A stretch of 64,000 bases of DNA from Plantactinospora endophytica (GCF_016862915.1 NZ_BONW01000022.1:243910-307909); one strand, 5' to 3'. Counted from the stretch's first letter, positions 41,839 through 53,699 are shown. Numbers and translations: made by a program. Notes: a model not told the origin generated them from the sequence alone.

Positions 41839-43515
41839 GTGCGACCCGTCGGCGACGTGCCTTCCCGGGACCGGCCGACCCGGCTCCGGATGGCCGGGTT
41901 CGCCGCCAGCGCCGTGTCGGCGGCCAGCGCCTACGGGGCGGGGGCACTGCCGTCGGGCGGCTCCGTCGCGTCGACTGGCCACGACGGCTGGGGCTACTGG
42001 CTGGGCCTGGCCGGTTGGTTCGTGGGGCTGGCGGCCCTGGCGGGCGTCTGGTGGCGGCTCGGCGTCCGGGTACGGCGGCGGCCGGAGAGCGTACCGGTCG
42101 GATGGTTGCTGCGTACCGGTCTGCTCTGGGCGGCTCCACTGCTGGTCGCACCGCCCACCGGCAGCCGGGACGCGTACGCCTACGCCTGCCAGGGCGCGCT
42201 CTGGCTCGACGGCACCGACCCGTACGCCGTCGGGGTACTGCCGGGCGGATGTGTCTGGTCGGACGCCGTACCGGCGCTGTGGCGGGACACCCCGACCCCG
42301 TACGGGCCGCTGGCGGTGGCCCTGGCCGGCGCGGCGGTCGCGGTGGCCCGCCTGCTCACCGCCTCCACCGACGGCCAACTGCTGATCGCGGTCGCGCTGC
42401 TCCGCGCCGAGGCGCTGGCCGGTGTCGTACTCGTCGCCGGCTGCCTCCCCCGGCTGGCCCGGGCCGGCGGCGTCGACCCGGCCCGGGCCGTCTGGCTGGG
42501 TCTGGTCTCGCCGCTCGTCCTGATCCACGCGGTCAGCGGGGCACACAACGACGCACTGGTGCTCGGGCTGGTCCTGGCCGCGTTGGCGGTGGCGGCCGGC
42601 GGCCCACCGGACCGACCCGCCGCTCCAGGAACCGGACGGGTCGGCCGGTTCCGTGGCCAGCTTCCCGCCGGTATTCGCACGGGTCGGGCCGCAGCCGTCA
42701 CCGGAGCACTGCTCGGCCTGGCGGTCGCGATCAAGGTCACCGCGATCGTGGCGCTGCCGTTCGCACTGCTGCTGAACTCCGTCCGCTCCCCCGCCGGCCG
42801 CCACCCCGCGCCGTCCGGGCCGACGCACCCGCCGGACGTACCCCCCGAGGGCGCCGACGAGCCCGGCAGCGGCCGGATCAGCCGCATCCCGTACCTGAAC
42901 CCGGCCGTCGTGAAGTCGGCCCTCGGCGGGCTGGTCGCCGCCGGCCTGACCTTCGCCGGGGTGACCCTGGCCACCGGGTTGGACCTCGGCTGGATCGGCG
43001 CGCTGTCCGGGACCGGCCGGCTGGTGCAGTGGACCTCGGTACCCACCGGCCTGGGCATGGCGGCCGGCTATCTGCTGCGGCTGGCCGGCCGGCCCGAGGC
43101 GGTCGACGGCGCGGTGGCGGCGGCCCGGCTGCTCGGTCTCGTCGCTCTGGCCGGGACGATCGCGTTTCTGCTGCTCCGCGCCCTGCGGGCCGTCCCGGCG
43201 GCCGACCGGACGGGTACCCGCCGTCGACTGGTGACCCTGACCGGTGTCGCCTTCACCGCCCTCGCCCTGTTGTCCCCGATCTTCTACCCCTGGTACGGGC
43301 TGACCGCCGTCACCGTGCTCGCGGCGGGCCTGTCCGAGCACCGCTGGGTCCGCCGGGTCGCCGTACTCGTGATCGCGCTCAGCTTCCTGGTCCTGCCCAC
43401 CGGGCTCGGGCTCGCCGTACTCACCAAGCTGCCGGGAGCCCTCGTCGACGTCGCCCTGGTGGCGGTGCTGGCCGTCCTGGCGTACCGGCGCCGACGGTCC
43501 CGGGGCCGGGGTTGA
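41839..43515 (+). CDS. Polyprenyl-phosphomannose-dependent alpha-1,6-mannosyltransferase (MptA/MptB-like)
   Basis: 558 residues from the GTG at 41839; an in-frame GTG at 41746 would add 31 unlikely residues, and neither start has a good ribosome-binding site. A GT-C-type integral membrane protein with 11-13 helices. APPTGSRDAYAYACQGALWL carries the acidic loop, and DPYAVG, TPYGPLAV and SGAHNDALVLGLVLA are typical of the actinobacterial MptA/MptB family, which elongates mannan chains of lipomannan from polyprenyl-phosphomannose. Conserved neighbours (idsA, pknL) match the mycobacterial mptA locus. Confidence 0.85.
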   Translation: MRPVGDVPSRDRPTRLRMAGFAASAVSAASAYGAGALPSGGSVASTGHDGWGYWLGLAGWFVGLAALAGVWWRLGVRVRRRPESVPVGWLLRTGLLWAAPLLVAPPTGSRDAYAYACQGALWLDGTDPYAVGVLPGGCVWSDAVPALWRDTPTPYGPLAVALAGAAVAVARLLTASTDGQLLIAVALLRAEALAGVVLVAGCLPRLARAGGVDPARAVWLGLVSPLVLIHAVSGAHNDALVLGLVLAALAVAAGGPPDRPAAPGTGRVGRFRGQLPAGIRTGRAAAVTGALLGLAVAIKVTAIVALPFALLLNSVRSPAGRHPAPSGPTHPPDVPPEGADEPGSGRISRIPYLNPAVVKSALGGLVAAGLTFAGVTLATGLDLGWIGALSGTGRLVQWTSVPTGLGMAAGYLLRLAGRPEAVDGAVAAARLLGLVALAGTIAFLLLRALRAVPAADRTGTRRRLVTLTGVAFTALALLSPIFYPWYGLTAVTVLAAGLSEHRWVRRVAVLVIALSFLVLPTGLGLAVLTKLPGALVDVALVAVLAVLAYRRRRSRGRG

Positions 43516-43521
43516 ACACGA

Positions 43522-43872
43522 TCAGCGACGTCGACGGTCGAGCAGCCGGGCGCCGTCCCCCGCCGACGGGGTGCGCTGCACACCGGCCCGGCCCAGGCGT
43601 ACCCAGACGGCCAGGGTGAGCAGCACCAGGGCGAAGCCGAACAGCAGGTCCTCCACCGGCGCGTACACCAGCCGCCAGCCGACGATCGCGTCCGGGGCGT
43701 ACCGGACGATGCCCCGGCCGGTGAGGATGCCGTTGGAGAGCAACTGGAAGAACACGATGATCGGATACGTGGCCCAGAACACCGCCCGGCGGACCAGCCG
43801 GGTACGCAGCACGAAGAGGTCGAGCAGGACGGCACCGAGCACACCCAGCAGGGCCGCCACCGTGTAGCTCAC
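43522..43872 (-). CDS. Lycopene cyclase subunit (CrtYd-like)
   Basis: 116 residues from GTG SYTVAALLG. Three hydrophobic helices and the motif APVEDLLFGFALVLL match the lycopene-cyclase domain of the heterodimeric CrtYc/CrtYd (corynebacterial CrtYe/CrtYf) enzymes, which cyclise carotenoid psi ends in the membrane. It starts 16 bases after the stop of its partner. The product can act only together with the upstream subunit. Confidence 0.85.
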   Translation of the reverse strand: MSYTVAALLGVLGAVLLDLFVLRTRLVRRAVFWATYPIIVFFQLLSNGILTGRGIVRYAPDAIVGWRLVYAPVEDLLFGFALVLLTLAVWVRLGRAGVQRTPSAGDGARLLDRRRR

Positions 43873-43888
43873 AGAAGCCCGTTCACGG

Positions 43889-44221
43889 TCACGTCGGCTC
43901 GTCGCCGGCCGGCCAGCGGAGCACCGCCCGGACCGCCTCGAAGCCGAGGATGGCACAGCAGGGTACGACAACGAAGAAGAGCACCTCGTCCAGCGGCAGG
44001 TCGCCGGGAAGCAGTACCCCGGTGGTCTGCTCCGGGTCGAAGGTCCAGTGTCCGGCGGCTATCGCGGCCAGGTCCCACAGCCCGAAGACCAGCACCACCG
44101 GCAGCAGCGTGAGCAGCAGCCGACGCCACCGCCGCAACACGTTGACCCGCAGGATCGGCTCCAGCCACAGCGCGGCGGCCAGGCATCCGGCGAGTACCGC
44201 CAGGTAGGCGAACCTTCCCAT
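43889..44221 (-). CDS. Lycopene cyclase subunit (CrtYc-like)
   Basis: 110 residues with three membrane helices and the signature GDLPLDEVLFFVVVPCCAIL (PxExxFF type). First gene of the crtYc-crtYd pair on the minus strand, 16 bases after the regulatory gene at 44238-44603, with which it may be co-transcribed. This separate location from the other carotenoid genes is like the dispersed carotenoid loci of Salinispora. Confidence 0.85.
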   Translation of the reverse strand: MGRFAYLAVLAGCLAAALWLEPILRVNVLRRWRRLLLTLLPVVLVFGLWDLAAIAAGHWTFDPEQTTGVLLPGDLPLDEVLFFVVVPCCAILGFEAVRAVLRWPAGDEPT

Positions 44222-44237
44222 CCTCGCGCGATCCGGC

Positions 44238-44603
44238 TCAGAAGCCGGTGGCCTGGGCCCGGCGCTTGACCTCCCGGGCCCGGTCGCCGCCGAGCGCCGC
44301 CGCCGGGGTGCCCGGCAGGGTGTCGTCGGGCAGGTACAGCCAGCGCAACGTCGCCTCGTCGTCGTAGCCCGCGTCGTGCAGCAGGGTGAGGATGCCCGGC
44401 AGGTGCTTGCGTACGGTCCGGTTCGCGACCAGCTCGGCCGGGACGACCCGGGTGCCGTCCCGGCGGACCGCCAGCAGCTCCCGGTCCCTGATCATCTGGT
44501 GCACCTTGCTGATCGACACCTCGAGGCGCTCGGCGACGTCGGGGAGGCTCAGCCAGCCGGTCGGCTCGATCGGCTGCGGGTCGGCGGGTGAGGTTTCGGT
44601 CAC
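44238..44603 (-). CDS. Rv2175c-like DNA-binding protein
   Basis: 121 residues from GTG TETSPADPQP (AAGGTGAG upstream). A winged helix-turn-helix (WLSLPDVAERLEVSISKVHQ, RDRELLAVRRDGTRVVPAEL), then HLPGILTLLHDAGYDDEATL and WLYLPDDTLPGTPAAAL. Order and motifs match mycobacterial Rv2175c, a DNA-binding substrate of the kinase PknL. The pknL-like gene lies directly opposite, divergently transcribed, as in Mycobacterium. Thr residues near the N-terminus could be phospho-acceptors. Confidence 0.88.
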   Translation of the reverse strand: MTETSPADPQPIEPTGWLSLPDVAERLEVSISKVHQMIRDRELLAVRRDGTRVVPAELVANRTVRKHLPGILTLLHDAGYDDEATLRWLYLPDDTLPGTPAAALGGDRAREVKRRAQATGF

Positions 44604-44620
44604 CCGCTCACCTTGCCACG

Positions 44621-44772
44621 CGCCCGCCGACCCCGCCGAACGGCTCCCCGCCCACCCCACCGAACGGCTCCCGGTCGGCCGCGACTCCGACACCCGCTCG
44701 ACCAGCCCTTCCGACCAGCCGTTCCGACCAGCGCTTCGACCAGCGCTTCGACCGGACCCTCGACCAGCATCG
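44621..44772. repeat. Two minisatellites in the Rv2175c-like/pknL divergent region
   Basis: A 24-bp unit (CCCGCCGACCCCGCCGAACG-GCTCC) twice at 44621-44671, then six 12-13-bp CGACCAGCGCTT units at 44699-44772. The remaining 44773-44915 holds the pknL promoter, with no gene. Confidence 0.75.
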
Positions 44773-44915
44773 GGCGGGCAGCGTCGGACAGGACCGGCAA
44801 AAGCCACCGAACCGATCTCCGGGAGCGCTGATCGGGCGACACGAAGTTTTCGCTTCGGCGTCGGCTGTGGCATCCTGTTCTGCCGCCGCCCCCTGGAGAC
44901 ATAGACTGCCTGCCG

Positions 44916-46913
44916 ATGGACATACAGGTCGCCGACACGCTGCTGAACACGCTGATCGACGGGCGCTACCGCATCCGCGGTCGCGTGGCCCGTGGTGGGA
45001 TGGCGACCGTCTACACCGCCATCGACGAGCGACTCGACCGTACGGTCGCAATCAAGATCATTCACCCGAACCAGGCGCAGGCCGCGCAGGTGCAGCTCGC
45101 CGGGTTCCTGGAGCGGTTCACCGACGAGGCCAAGACCATCGCCCGGTTGACCCATCCGAACGTGGTCGCCGTCTACGACCAGGGCACCCACGGCGGGCTG
45201 CCGTACCTGGTCATGGAGTACGTCCGGGGCCGGACCCTGCGGGAGATCCTGGCCGAGCGCAAGCGGCTCAACCCGAGCGAGGCGCTCGCGATCCTGGAGC
45301 AGATGCTCGCCGCGATCGGCGCCGCACACCGCTCCGGCCTGGTGCACCGGGACGTGAAACCCGAGAACGTGCTGGTCGCCGAGGCGCCGAGCGGCGGCGC
45401 GGGCAACCTGGTCGACAGCGTGGTGAAGGTCGCCGACTTCGGGTTGGCCCGGGCGGTCGAGGCGAGTTCCGACACCGAGGGCGGCAACCAGTTGATGGCC
45501 ACCGTCGCCTACGTGGCGCCGGAGCTGGTCACCGAGGGTCGCGCCGATCCGCGTACCGACGTCTACGCCGCCGGCATCGTGCTCTTCGAGATGCTCACCG
45601 GCCGGGTTCCGTACGACGGTGACCGGGCGGTCGACGTCGCCTGGCAGCACGTGGACCGGGACGTGCCGGCACCCTCCGGGCTGGTGCCGGGCCTGCCGCC
45701 GGTACTCGACGAACTGGTCCGCCGGGCGACCCGGCGTGACCCCGGGGCCCGGCCGACGGACGCGGGCGCGTTCCAGGCCGAGGTCCAGGTGGTCCGGGAC
45801 GACCTCGGCACCGTCGCCAACGCCAACACCGCCGTGCTGCGGCAGATCCCCGCCAACGACCAGCCGACCATGGTGGTGCAGCAGCCGACCATGGTGGTCT
45901 CGTCGGTACAACCCACGGCGCGGCCGTCCTGGGCCCGCCTGCCCGAGCAGCCACGGGAACGCAGCACGCCGCACCGGCGACGGGCGGCGGCGAGCCCGGG
46001 CTCCGACCTCCTCGACCGGGTACGCGAGGTGGGCGCGCAGCTCTTCGCCGGCCGGGCCTCGGTCGTGGTCACGGTGGTCGCGCTCGCCCTGGTCGCCGGG
46101 ATGGCCGGCTGGTGGTTCGCGTTCGGCCGCTACACCGAGACACCGAGCCTGGCCGGACTGGCCGGGGCACAGGCACAGGCGCAGGCGGAGCGGGCCGGCT
46201 TCGTGGTCAAGTTCGGCGAGGCCCGGTACAGCGAGAACGTCGCCAAGGACAGCGTGCTGAGCCAGGATCCCGAGTCGACGAGCCGGATCCGGCGGGGCGG
46301 CACGATCACCCTCACCCTGTCGCTCGGTCCGGAGCGCTTCCCGGTGCCGGACGTGGTGGGCAAGACCCTCGACCTGGCCCAGCTCGACCTGGAGCAGGTG
46401 AACCTCGTCCTGGCACGCGGCACCGACCGGTACGACGACAACCTGCCGGAGGGTGTGGTGATCGCCACCAACCCGAAGGTCGGCACCGAGGTCAAGCCCG
46501 GCGACAAGATCACGGTCATCGTCAGCAAGGGCAAGGCGCCGATCAGCGTCCCCGTCCTGGTCGGCAAGAACATCAACGAGGTACGCAACATCATCAAGGA
46601 ACTCGACCTCAAGCTCAGCGAGGAGTACAAGGACTCCGACAAGCCCAAGGACACCGTGATCGCGCAGACCCCGTCGGACGGTGCCGGGGTGGAGAAGAAC
46701 GCGCAGATCAAGGTCGAGGTCAGCAACGGCCCGCCGGCCGTCGCCGTGCCCCGGGTGATCGACCAGCCCTGCCAGCAGGCGAAGCAGCTCCTGGAGAGCC
46801 AGGGCCTGAGTGTCGGGGTGCAGTTCAACCCGAACGGCACGGTCCGGTTCCAGAACCCGCCCGAGAACACTCCGGTACCACCAGGGAGCCAGGTTGTCAT
46901 CACCTGCCTCTGA
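44916..46913 (+). CDS. pknL: Serine/threonine protein kinase with PASTA domains (PknL-like)
   Basis: 665 residues. The Hanks-type kinase domain (residues about 18-290) has the glycine loop RVARGGMATVY, Lys in VAIKIIHP, the catalytic loop VHRDVKPEN and VADFGLARA. A juxtamembrane linker leads to one membrane helix (VVVTVVALALVAGMAGWWF, about residue 385) and then four extracellular PASTA repeats (VPDVVGKTLDLAQL, VPVLVGKNINEVRN and others) that sense cell-wall fragments. TAGACT lies eight bases before the ATG. Likely phosphorylates the Rv2175c-like protein and controls wall or division functions. Confidence 0.95.
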   Translation: MDIQVADTLLNTLIDGRYRIRGRVARGGMATVYTAIDERLDRTVAIKIIHPNQAQAAQVQLAGFLERFTDEAKTIARLTHPNVVAVYDQGTHGGLPYLVMEYVRGRTLREILAERKRLNPSEALAILEQMLAAIGAAHRSGLVHRDVKPENVLVAEAPSGGAGNLVDSVVKVADFGLARAVEASSDTEGGNQLMATVAYVAPELVTEGRADPRTDVYAAGIVLFEMLTGRVPYDGDRAVDVAWQHVDRDVPAPSGLVPGLPPVLDELVRRATRRDPGARPTDAGAFQAEVQVVRDDLGTVANANTAVLRQIPANDQPTMVVQQPTMVVSSVQPTARPSWARLPEQPRERSTPHRRRAAASPGSDLLDRVREVGAQLFAGRASVVVTVVALALVAGMAGWWFAFGRYTETPSLAGLAGAQAQAQAERAGFVVKFGEARYSENVAKDSVLSQDPESTSRIRRGGTITLTLSLGPERFPVPDVVGKTLDLAQLDLEQVNLVLARGTDRYDDNLPEGVVIATNPKVGTEVKPGDKITVIVSKGKAPISVPVLVGKNINEVRNIIKELDLKLSEEYKDSDKPKDTVIAQTPSDGAGVEKNAQIKVEVSNGPPAVAVPRVIDQPCQQAKQLLESQGLSVGVQFNPNGTVRFQNPPENTPVPPGSQVVITCL

Positions 46914-47838
46914 GCACGCTTCCGGCCCGGTTGCGCCGGCCGCCGAACAGTCCGCCGACCGTTCCGCCGAACCGCGCGGGACGGCACCGGACCGGCCCGT
47001 CGGCTCGCACACGCCCACCTCCGGCGGGCTGGCCAAGGCGGCCCTGCCGTACGCCGACGCGATCGGCTCGGAGGTCGTACAGGTCTACGTCGGAAACTCG
47101 CGGGGCTGGGCGCTGCCGCCGGGCGACCCGGGGCAGGACGCGGCGTTCCGGGCCGGTTGCGAGGGACGTGGGCTGCCGGTGTACATCCACGCGTCGCTGC
47201 TGGTGAACCTCGGTTCCCCCACTCCGGCGACCGTCGAGAAGTCGGTGGCGACCCTGGCGCACGCGCTGGACCGGGGTGCCGCGATCGGTGCCAGCGGGGT
47301 GGTCTTCCACGCCGGCAGCGCGGTCGACGCCGGGCACGCCGAGGCGGCGATGCGACAGGTACGCGAGGCGCTGTTGCCGCTGCTCGACTCGGCGGCGGCC
47401 AGCGGCGGCCCGAAGTTGCTTGTCGAGCCGAGCGCCGGTGGCGGGCGTTCGCTGGCCTCCCGGGTCGAGCACCTGGAGCCCTACCTCGCCGCCGTCGACT
47501 GGCACCCCTGGCTCGGCGCCTGCTTCGACACCTGCCACGCCTGGGCGGCCGGGCACGACCTGGCCCGCGAGGGCGGCATGCGCGAGACGCTGGACGCCCT
47601 GGTCGACGCGATCGGGGCCGAGCGGCTCTGGCTGGTGCACGCCAACGACTCGCGCGACCTGTGCGGCTCGACCCGCGACCGGCACGAGACGATCGGCAAG
47701 GGCACCATCGGCGAAGCGGCGTTCGCCGAGCTGATGACCCACCCGGCGACCGCCGGCATTCCGGTGATCGTGGAAACGCCCAGCGAGAACCAGGGGCACG
47801 CCGACGACATCGCCACCCTCAAGCGGCTGCGCCCCTGA
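46894..47838 (+). CDS. nfo: Deoxyribonuclease IV (AP endonuclease, Nfo family)
   Basis: 314 residues from a TTG at 46894 (GGGAG upstream), overlapping the end of pknL by 20 bases. No ATG or GTG occurs in frame before the conserved start PVGSHTPTSGGLAKAALPYA. Zinc-site segments are present: VVFHAGSAVDAG, LLVEPSAGGG, ACFDTCHAWAAGHD, LVHANDSRD, RHETIGKGTIG and VETPSENQGHADD. It cuts DNA 5' of abasic sites in base-excision repair. The overlap implies translational coupling with the kinase gene. Confidence 0.92.
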   Translation: MSSPASEHASGPVAPAAEQSADRSAEPRGTAPDRPVGSHTPTSGGLAKAALPYADAIGSEVVQVYVGNSRGWALPPGDPGQDAAFRAGCEGRGLPVYIHASLLVNLGSPTPATVEKSVATLAHALDRGAAIGASGVVFHAGSAVDAGHAEAAMRQVREALLPLLDSAAASGGPKLLVEPSAGGGRSLASRVEHLEPYLAAVDWHPWLGACFDTCHAWAAGHDLAREGGMRETLDALVDAIGAERLWLVHANDSRDLCGSTRDRHETIGKGTIGEAAFAELMTHPATAGIPVIVETPSENQGHADDIATLKRLRP

Positions 47839-47899
47839 CCCACCCGCCGCCGGTACGGCCGGTTGGGCGCGCGGCGGACGGCCGCGTACCGTGGCGGCG

Positions 47900-48637
47900 A
47901 TGGGACGCGGGGTGCGGTATCCGCTGCTGGCCGGGGTGCTGGCGGCGGCGCTCGGGACGACGGGCTGCGGCGGCCCGGCGACCGGCCCGGCCTCGGGCGC
48001 ACCGACGATGCCGGCCGGCCCGACGTCGAACCGGCCCGGAATCCCGCCGGCCGACAGCCCGGCCGCACCGGCGTTCGTCTCCGAGGTCTCCACGGTCACC
48101 GCCGCCGACCTGGCCGGAAGCTGGCGGCCCGGCTGTCCGGTCGGCCCGGACCAGCTCCGACGGATCCGGCTCGGCTACTGGGACTTCGACGGGCGCCCCC
48201 AGGTCGGGACGATCGTGGTGCACCGTACGGTCACCGCCGAGGTGGTCGAGGTCTTCGCCACCCTCTATCGGGAACGCTTCCCGATCAGGCGGCTACAGCC
48301 GGTCGACGCGTACGGCGGCAGCGACGACAGGTCGATGGCCGACGACAACACCTCCGGCTTCAACTGCCGCCGAGCGGTCCCCGCCACGGGGGCGGCGAAA
48401 TGGTCCGCGCACGCGTACGGGAAGGCGATCGACGTCAACCCGGTGGAGAACCCGTACCTGGTCGACGGCAGGGTGCTGCCGCCCGCCGGTACGGCGTACC
48501 GGAACCGCTCGGACGAGCGGCCCGGGATGGCGGTCCGGGGCGGGGTGCTGGTCGAGGCGTTCGCCTCGGCGGGCTGGCAGTGGGGCGGCGGATGGCGCTC
48601 CCCCGACCACCAGCACTTCACCCGCACCGGCGGCTGA
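47900..48637 (+). CDS. M15-family peptidase-like lipoprotein
   Basis: 245 residues from the ATG at 47900 (TACCGT seven bases before it, no ribosome-binding site). The signal peptide ends in a lipobox, AALGTTGCGG, so the protein is probably anchored outside the membrane. The C-terminal domain has NCRRAVPATG, SAHAYGKAIDVNPVENPY and SPDHQHF, the metal-binding His/Asp/His set of VanY/D-Ala-D-Ala carboxypeptidase-type M15 peptidases. Likely trims peptidoglycan stem peptides. Confidence 0.85.
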   Translation: MGRGVRYPLLAGVLAAALGTTGCGGPATGPASGAPTMPAGPTSNRPGIPPADSPAAPAFVSEVSTVTAADLAGSWRPGCPVGPDQLRRIRLGYWDFDGRPQVGTIVVHRTVTAEVVEVFATLYRERFPIRRLQPVDAYGGSDDRSMADDNTSGFNCRRAVPATGAAKWSAHAYGKAIDVNPVENPYLVDGRVLPPAGTAYRNRSDERPGMAVRGGVLVEAFASAGWQWGGGWRSPDHQHFTRTGG

Positions 48638-48649
48638 CCCACCGACCCG

Positions 48650-48770
48650 CACCGGCGTGCGAAGGCGCACCGGCGCCGAGGGGGCACCGGCGCGAAGGTG
48701 CACCAGCACGAAGGCCCACCGACACGAACGCGTACCGGCACGAAGGCGTACCGGCGCGAAGGTGCAGCGG
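48650..48770. repeat. 15-18-bp minisatellite filling the M15/ltaE convergent gap
   Basis: About seven units of the CACCGGCGCGAAGGTG type run from just after the peptidase stop to the very base before the threonine aldolase stop codon. Confidence 0.8.
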
Positions 48771-51570
<2,800 letters not shown>

Positions 51571-52065
51571 TCAGGTTGCCGGGGTGGGCGAGCCGGACGG
51601 CGCCGGTTCGTGGCCGCCGATCGCCTCCTTGGCGATGCACCACTGGCCGTCGGCCCGGGCGACCGTGAAGAGGACCTTGGTCGGAGTCGCCTTGCCGCTG
51701 GCCTTGATCGTGATCGACGTGCTGACGTCCTGGTCGGCACCGTTGGCCCGGACGTCGGTGATCGTCGCCGCCGAGACCGAGAAGTGCTTGGCGAAATCGC
51801 CGTTCGGGCCGGTCGCCGCCTGGTCGAAGGACTCCCGCAGGGGCTCGCAGAGCTGTTCGCGGCCGTCCGTGACGCTCTTCGCCTTCATCGCGTCCAGGTA
51901 CGCCTGCACCCGCTCCCGGGCCCGGTCGGGGCCGTCGTCGACCGGAGTGGTGGTGACGTCGGGCTCCGACCCGAATCCGTCAAGCAGGCCGCAACCGGTC
52001 AGGCCGAGCGGCAACATCGCCAGCACCGCGACCACGCCGACCACCCGCCGCCGTACGACGACCAT
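51571..52065 (-). CDS. Putative lipoprotein of unknown function
   Basis: 164 residues from [10 protein letters not shown] (GGAAGGAG upstream). The signal sequence ends in a lipobox, [10 protein letters not shown], so it should be a membrane-anchored surface protein. The mature part ([25 protein letters not shown]-like beta strands, [14 protein letters not shown]) resembles small NTF2-like/DUF lipoproteins with two cysteines, but no family is certain. Confidence 0.7.
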   Translation of the reverse strand: MVVVRRRVVGVVAVLAMLPLGLTGCGLLDGFGSEPDVTTTPVDDGPDRARERVQAYLDAMKAKSVTDGREQLCEPLRESFDQAATGPNGDFAKHFSVSAATITDVRANGADQDVSTSITIKASGKATPTKVLFTVARADGQWCIAKEAIGGHEPAPSGSPTPAT

Positions 52066-52243
52066 CGTGCTCCTTCCCGAGGGGCTTCCCACCCTAGTCG
52101 AGCCGCCGACCGCCGGTCCGCCCCGACGCCCCGGGCACCCCGGGATCGGTCCCGGGCGGCTTGTCCGGATCAGCCGGCGGCCCGACGAGCGGACCGCCGG
52201 CTGAGTTCCCGGGCCACGACGCTCCGACGCGCTGGCCGCCCGA

Positions 52244-52404
52244 CCTCAGTGCAGCCGGGCGACCAGCACGCCTCAATCCGGCAGAGCGGTCACCGCGCCT
52301 CAGTCCAGCACGGCGGTCGCCGCGCCGCCGTCGAGCAGGGCGACCACCCACCTCAGTCCAGCACGGCGATCACCGCAGCTCAGTCGAGCAGGGCGGTCAC
52401 CGTG
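52244..52404. repeat. 27-bp minisatellite seeded by the 3' end of the EF-Tu gene
   Basis: Units start at 52244, 52271, 52298, 52325, 52351 and 52378 (spacing 27, 27, 27, 26, 27), consensus CCTCAGTCCAGCACGGCGRT-CACCGCG. The last unit is the terminal coding sequence and stop of the EF-Tu gene itself. The remaining 52066-52243 has no recognised feature. Confidence 0.9.
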
Positions 52405-53567
52405 CCGGCGGCGACCGTCCGGCCACCCTCCCGCACGGCGAAGCCGAGCCCGACGTCCATCGCGATCGGCTTGCCCAGTTCGACCGTGATCGCCACGGTG
52501 TCACCGGGAGCGACCTGGGGCAGTTCGCCCAGGTCGACTGCGCCGACCACGTCGGTGGTCCGGAAGTAGAACTGCGGCCGGTAGTTGGCCTGGAACGGCG
52601 TACGCCGACCACCCTCGGCGGTACTTAGCGCGTAGAGCTGGGCGGTGAACCGGCGGTGCGGCGTCACGCTGCCCGGCAGTGCCACCACCTGACCCCGCTG
52701 CACCTGGTCGCGCTTGACCCCGCGCAGCAGTACGGCCGCGTTGTCCCCGGCCTGCGCCGAGTCCAGCGACCGACCGAAGGTCTCCAGCCCGATCGCCACG
52801 GTGGACAGCGTCGGGGCGAGCCCGACCACCTCGACCGGGTCACCGGCGCGCAGCGAGCCGCGCTCCACCGCCCCGGTCACCACCGTCCCCCGGCCGGAGA
52901 TGGTCAGCACGTTCTCGATCGGCATCAGGAACGGCCGGTCGAGTTCGCGCGGCGGCACCGGGACGTACCTGTCGACCGCGTCCAGCAGGTCCGCGATGGA
53001 CCCGACCCACTCCGGGTCGCCCTCCAGGGCCCGCAGCGCGGAGACCCGCACCACCGGCACCTCGTCTCCGGGGAAGCCGTACTCGCCGACCAGTTCCCGC
53101 ACCTCCAGCTCGACCAGGTCGAGCAGTTCGGGGTCGGTCACCGCGTCCGCCTTGTTCAGCGCGACCACCAGGTACGGCACGCCGACCCGCTGGGCGAGCA
53201 GTACGTGCTCCCGGGTCTGCGGCATCGCACCGTCCAGCGCCGAGACGACCAGGATCGCCCCGTCCACCTGCGCCGCCCCCGTGATCATGTTCTTCACGTA
53301 GTCGGCGTGGCCCGGCATGTCGACGTGCGCGTAGTGCCGGGTGGCGGTCTCGTACTCGACGTGCGCGATGGTGATGGTGATGCCCCGGGCGACCTCCTCC
53401 GGCGCCCGGTCGATGCCGTCGAACGCGACGAACCGGTTGACCGACGGGTCCCGGTCGGCGAGCACCTTCGTGATCGCGGCGGTCAGCGTCGTCTTGCCGT
53501 GGTCGACGTGCCCCATCGTGCCGATGTTGAGATGCGGCTTGGTACGCATGAACTGGCTCTTGGCCAT
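52380..53567 (-). CDS. tuf3: Divergent elongation factor Tu (EF-Tu3-like)
   Basis: 395 residues with GAGGA before the ATG. All GTPase motifs are intact ([27 protein letters not shown]), as are the three domains ([44 protein letters not shown]). It is more divergent than a housekeeping EF-Tu: Arg127 replaces E. coli Gln124, Ala233 replaces Arg230 and Ala278 replaces Gly275. These positions are tied to kirromycin, pulvomycin and GE2270A resistance. It is not with rpsL/fusA genes. EF-Tu3 of Streptomyces ramocissimus is the known analogue, resistant to three inhibitor classes. Divergent from an MFS transporter. Confidence 0.85.
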   Translation of the reverse strand: MAKSQFMRTKPHLNIGTMGHVDHGKTTLTAAITKVLADRDPSVNRFVAFDGIDRAPEEVARGITITIAHVEYETATRHYAHVDMPGHADYVKNMITGAAQVDGAILVVSALDGAMPQTREHVLLAQRVGVPYLVVALNKADAVTDPELLDLVELEVRELVGEYGFPGDEVPVVRVSALRALEGDPEWVGSIADLLDAVDRYVPVPPRELDRPFLMPIENVLTISGRGTVVTGAVERGSLRAGDPVEVVGLAPTLSTVAIGLETFGRSLDSAQAGDNAAVLLRGVKRDQVQRGQVVALPGSVTPHRRFTAQLYALSTAEGGRRTPFQANYRPQFYFRTTDVVGAVDLGELPQVAPGDTVAITVELGKPIAMDVGLGFAVREGGRTVAAGTVTALLD

Positions 53568-53699
53568 GGAAGTGTCCTCAATAGAGAGACGGGTTGGCGG
53601 ACGACGAAACGCGGGCGGATGCCAGACCGCGAGAGAGGAACCGCGCCAGAACCGCGCATCCGGTGCGACCGAAACAGGGGTGGCACCGGGAACCGGGCC

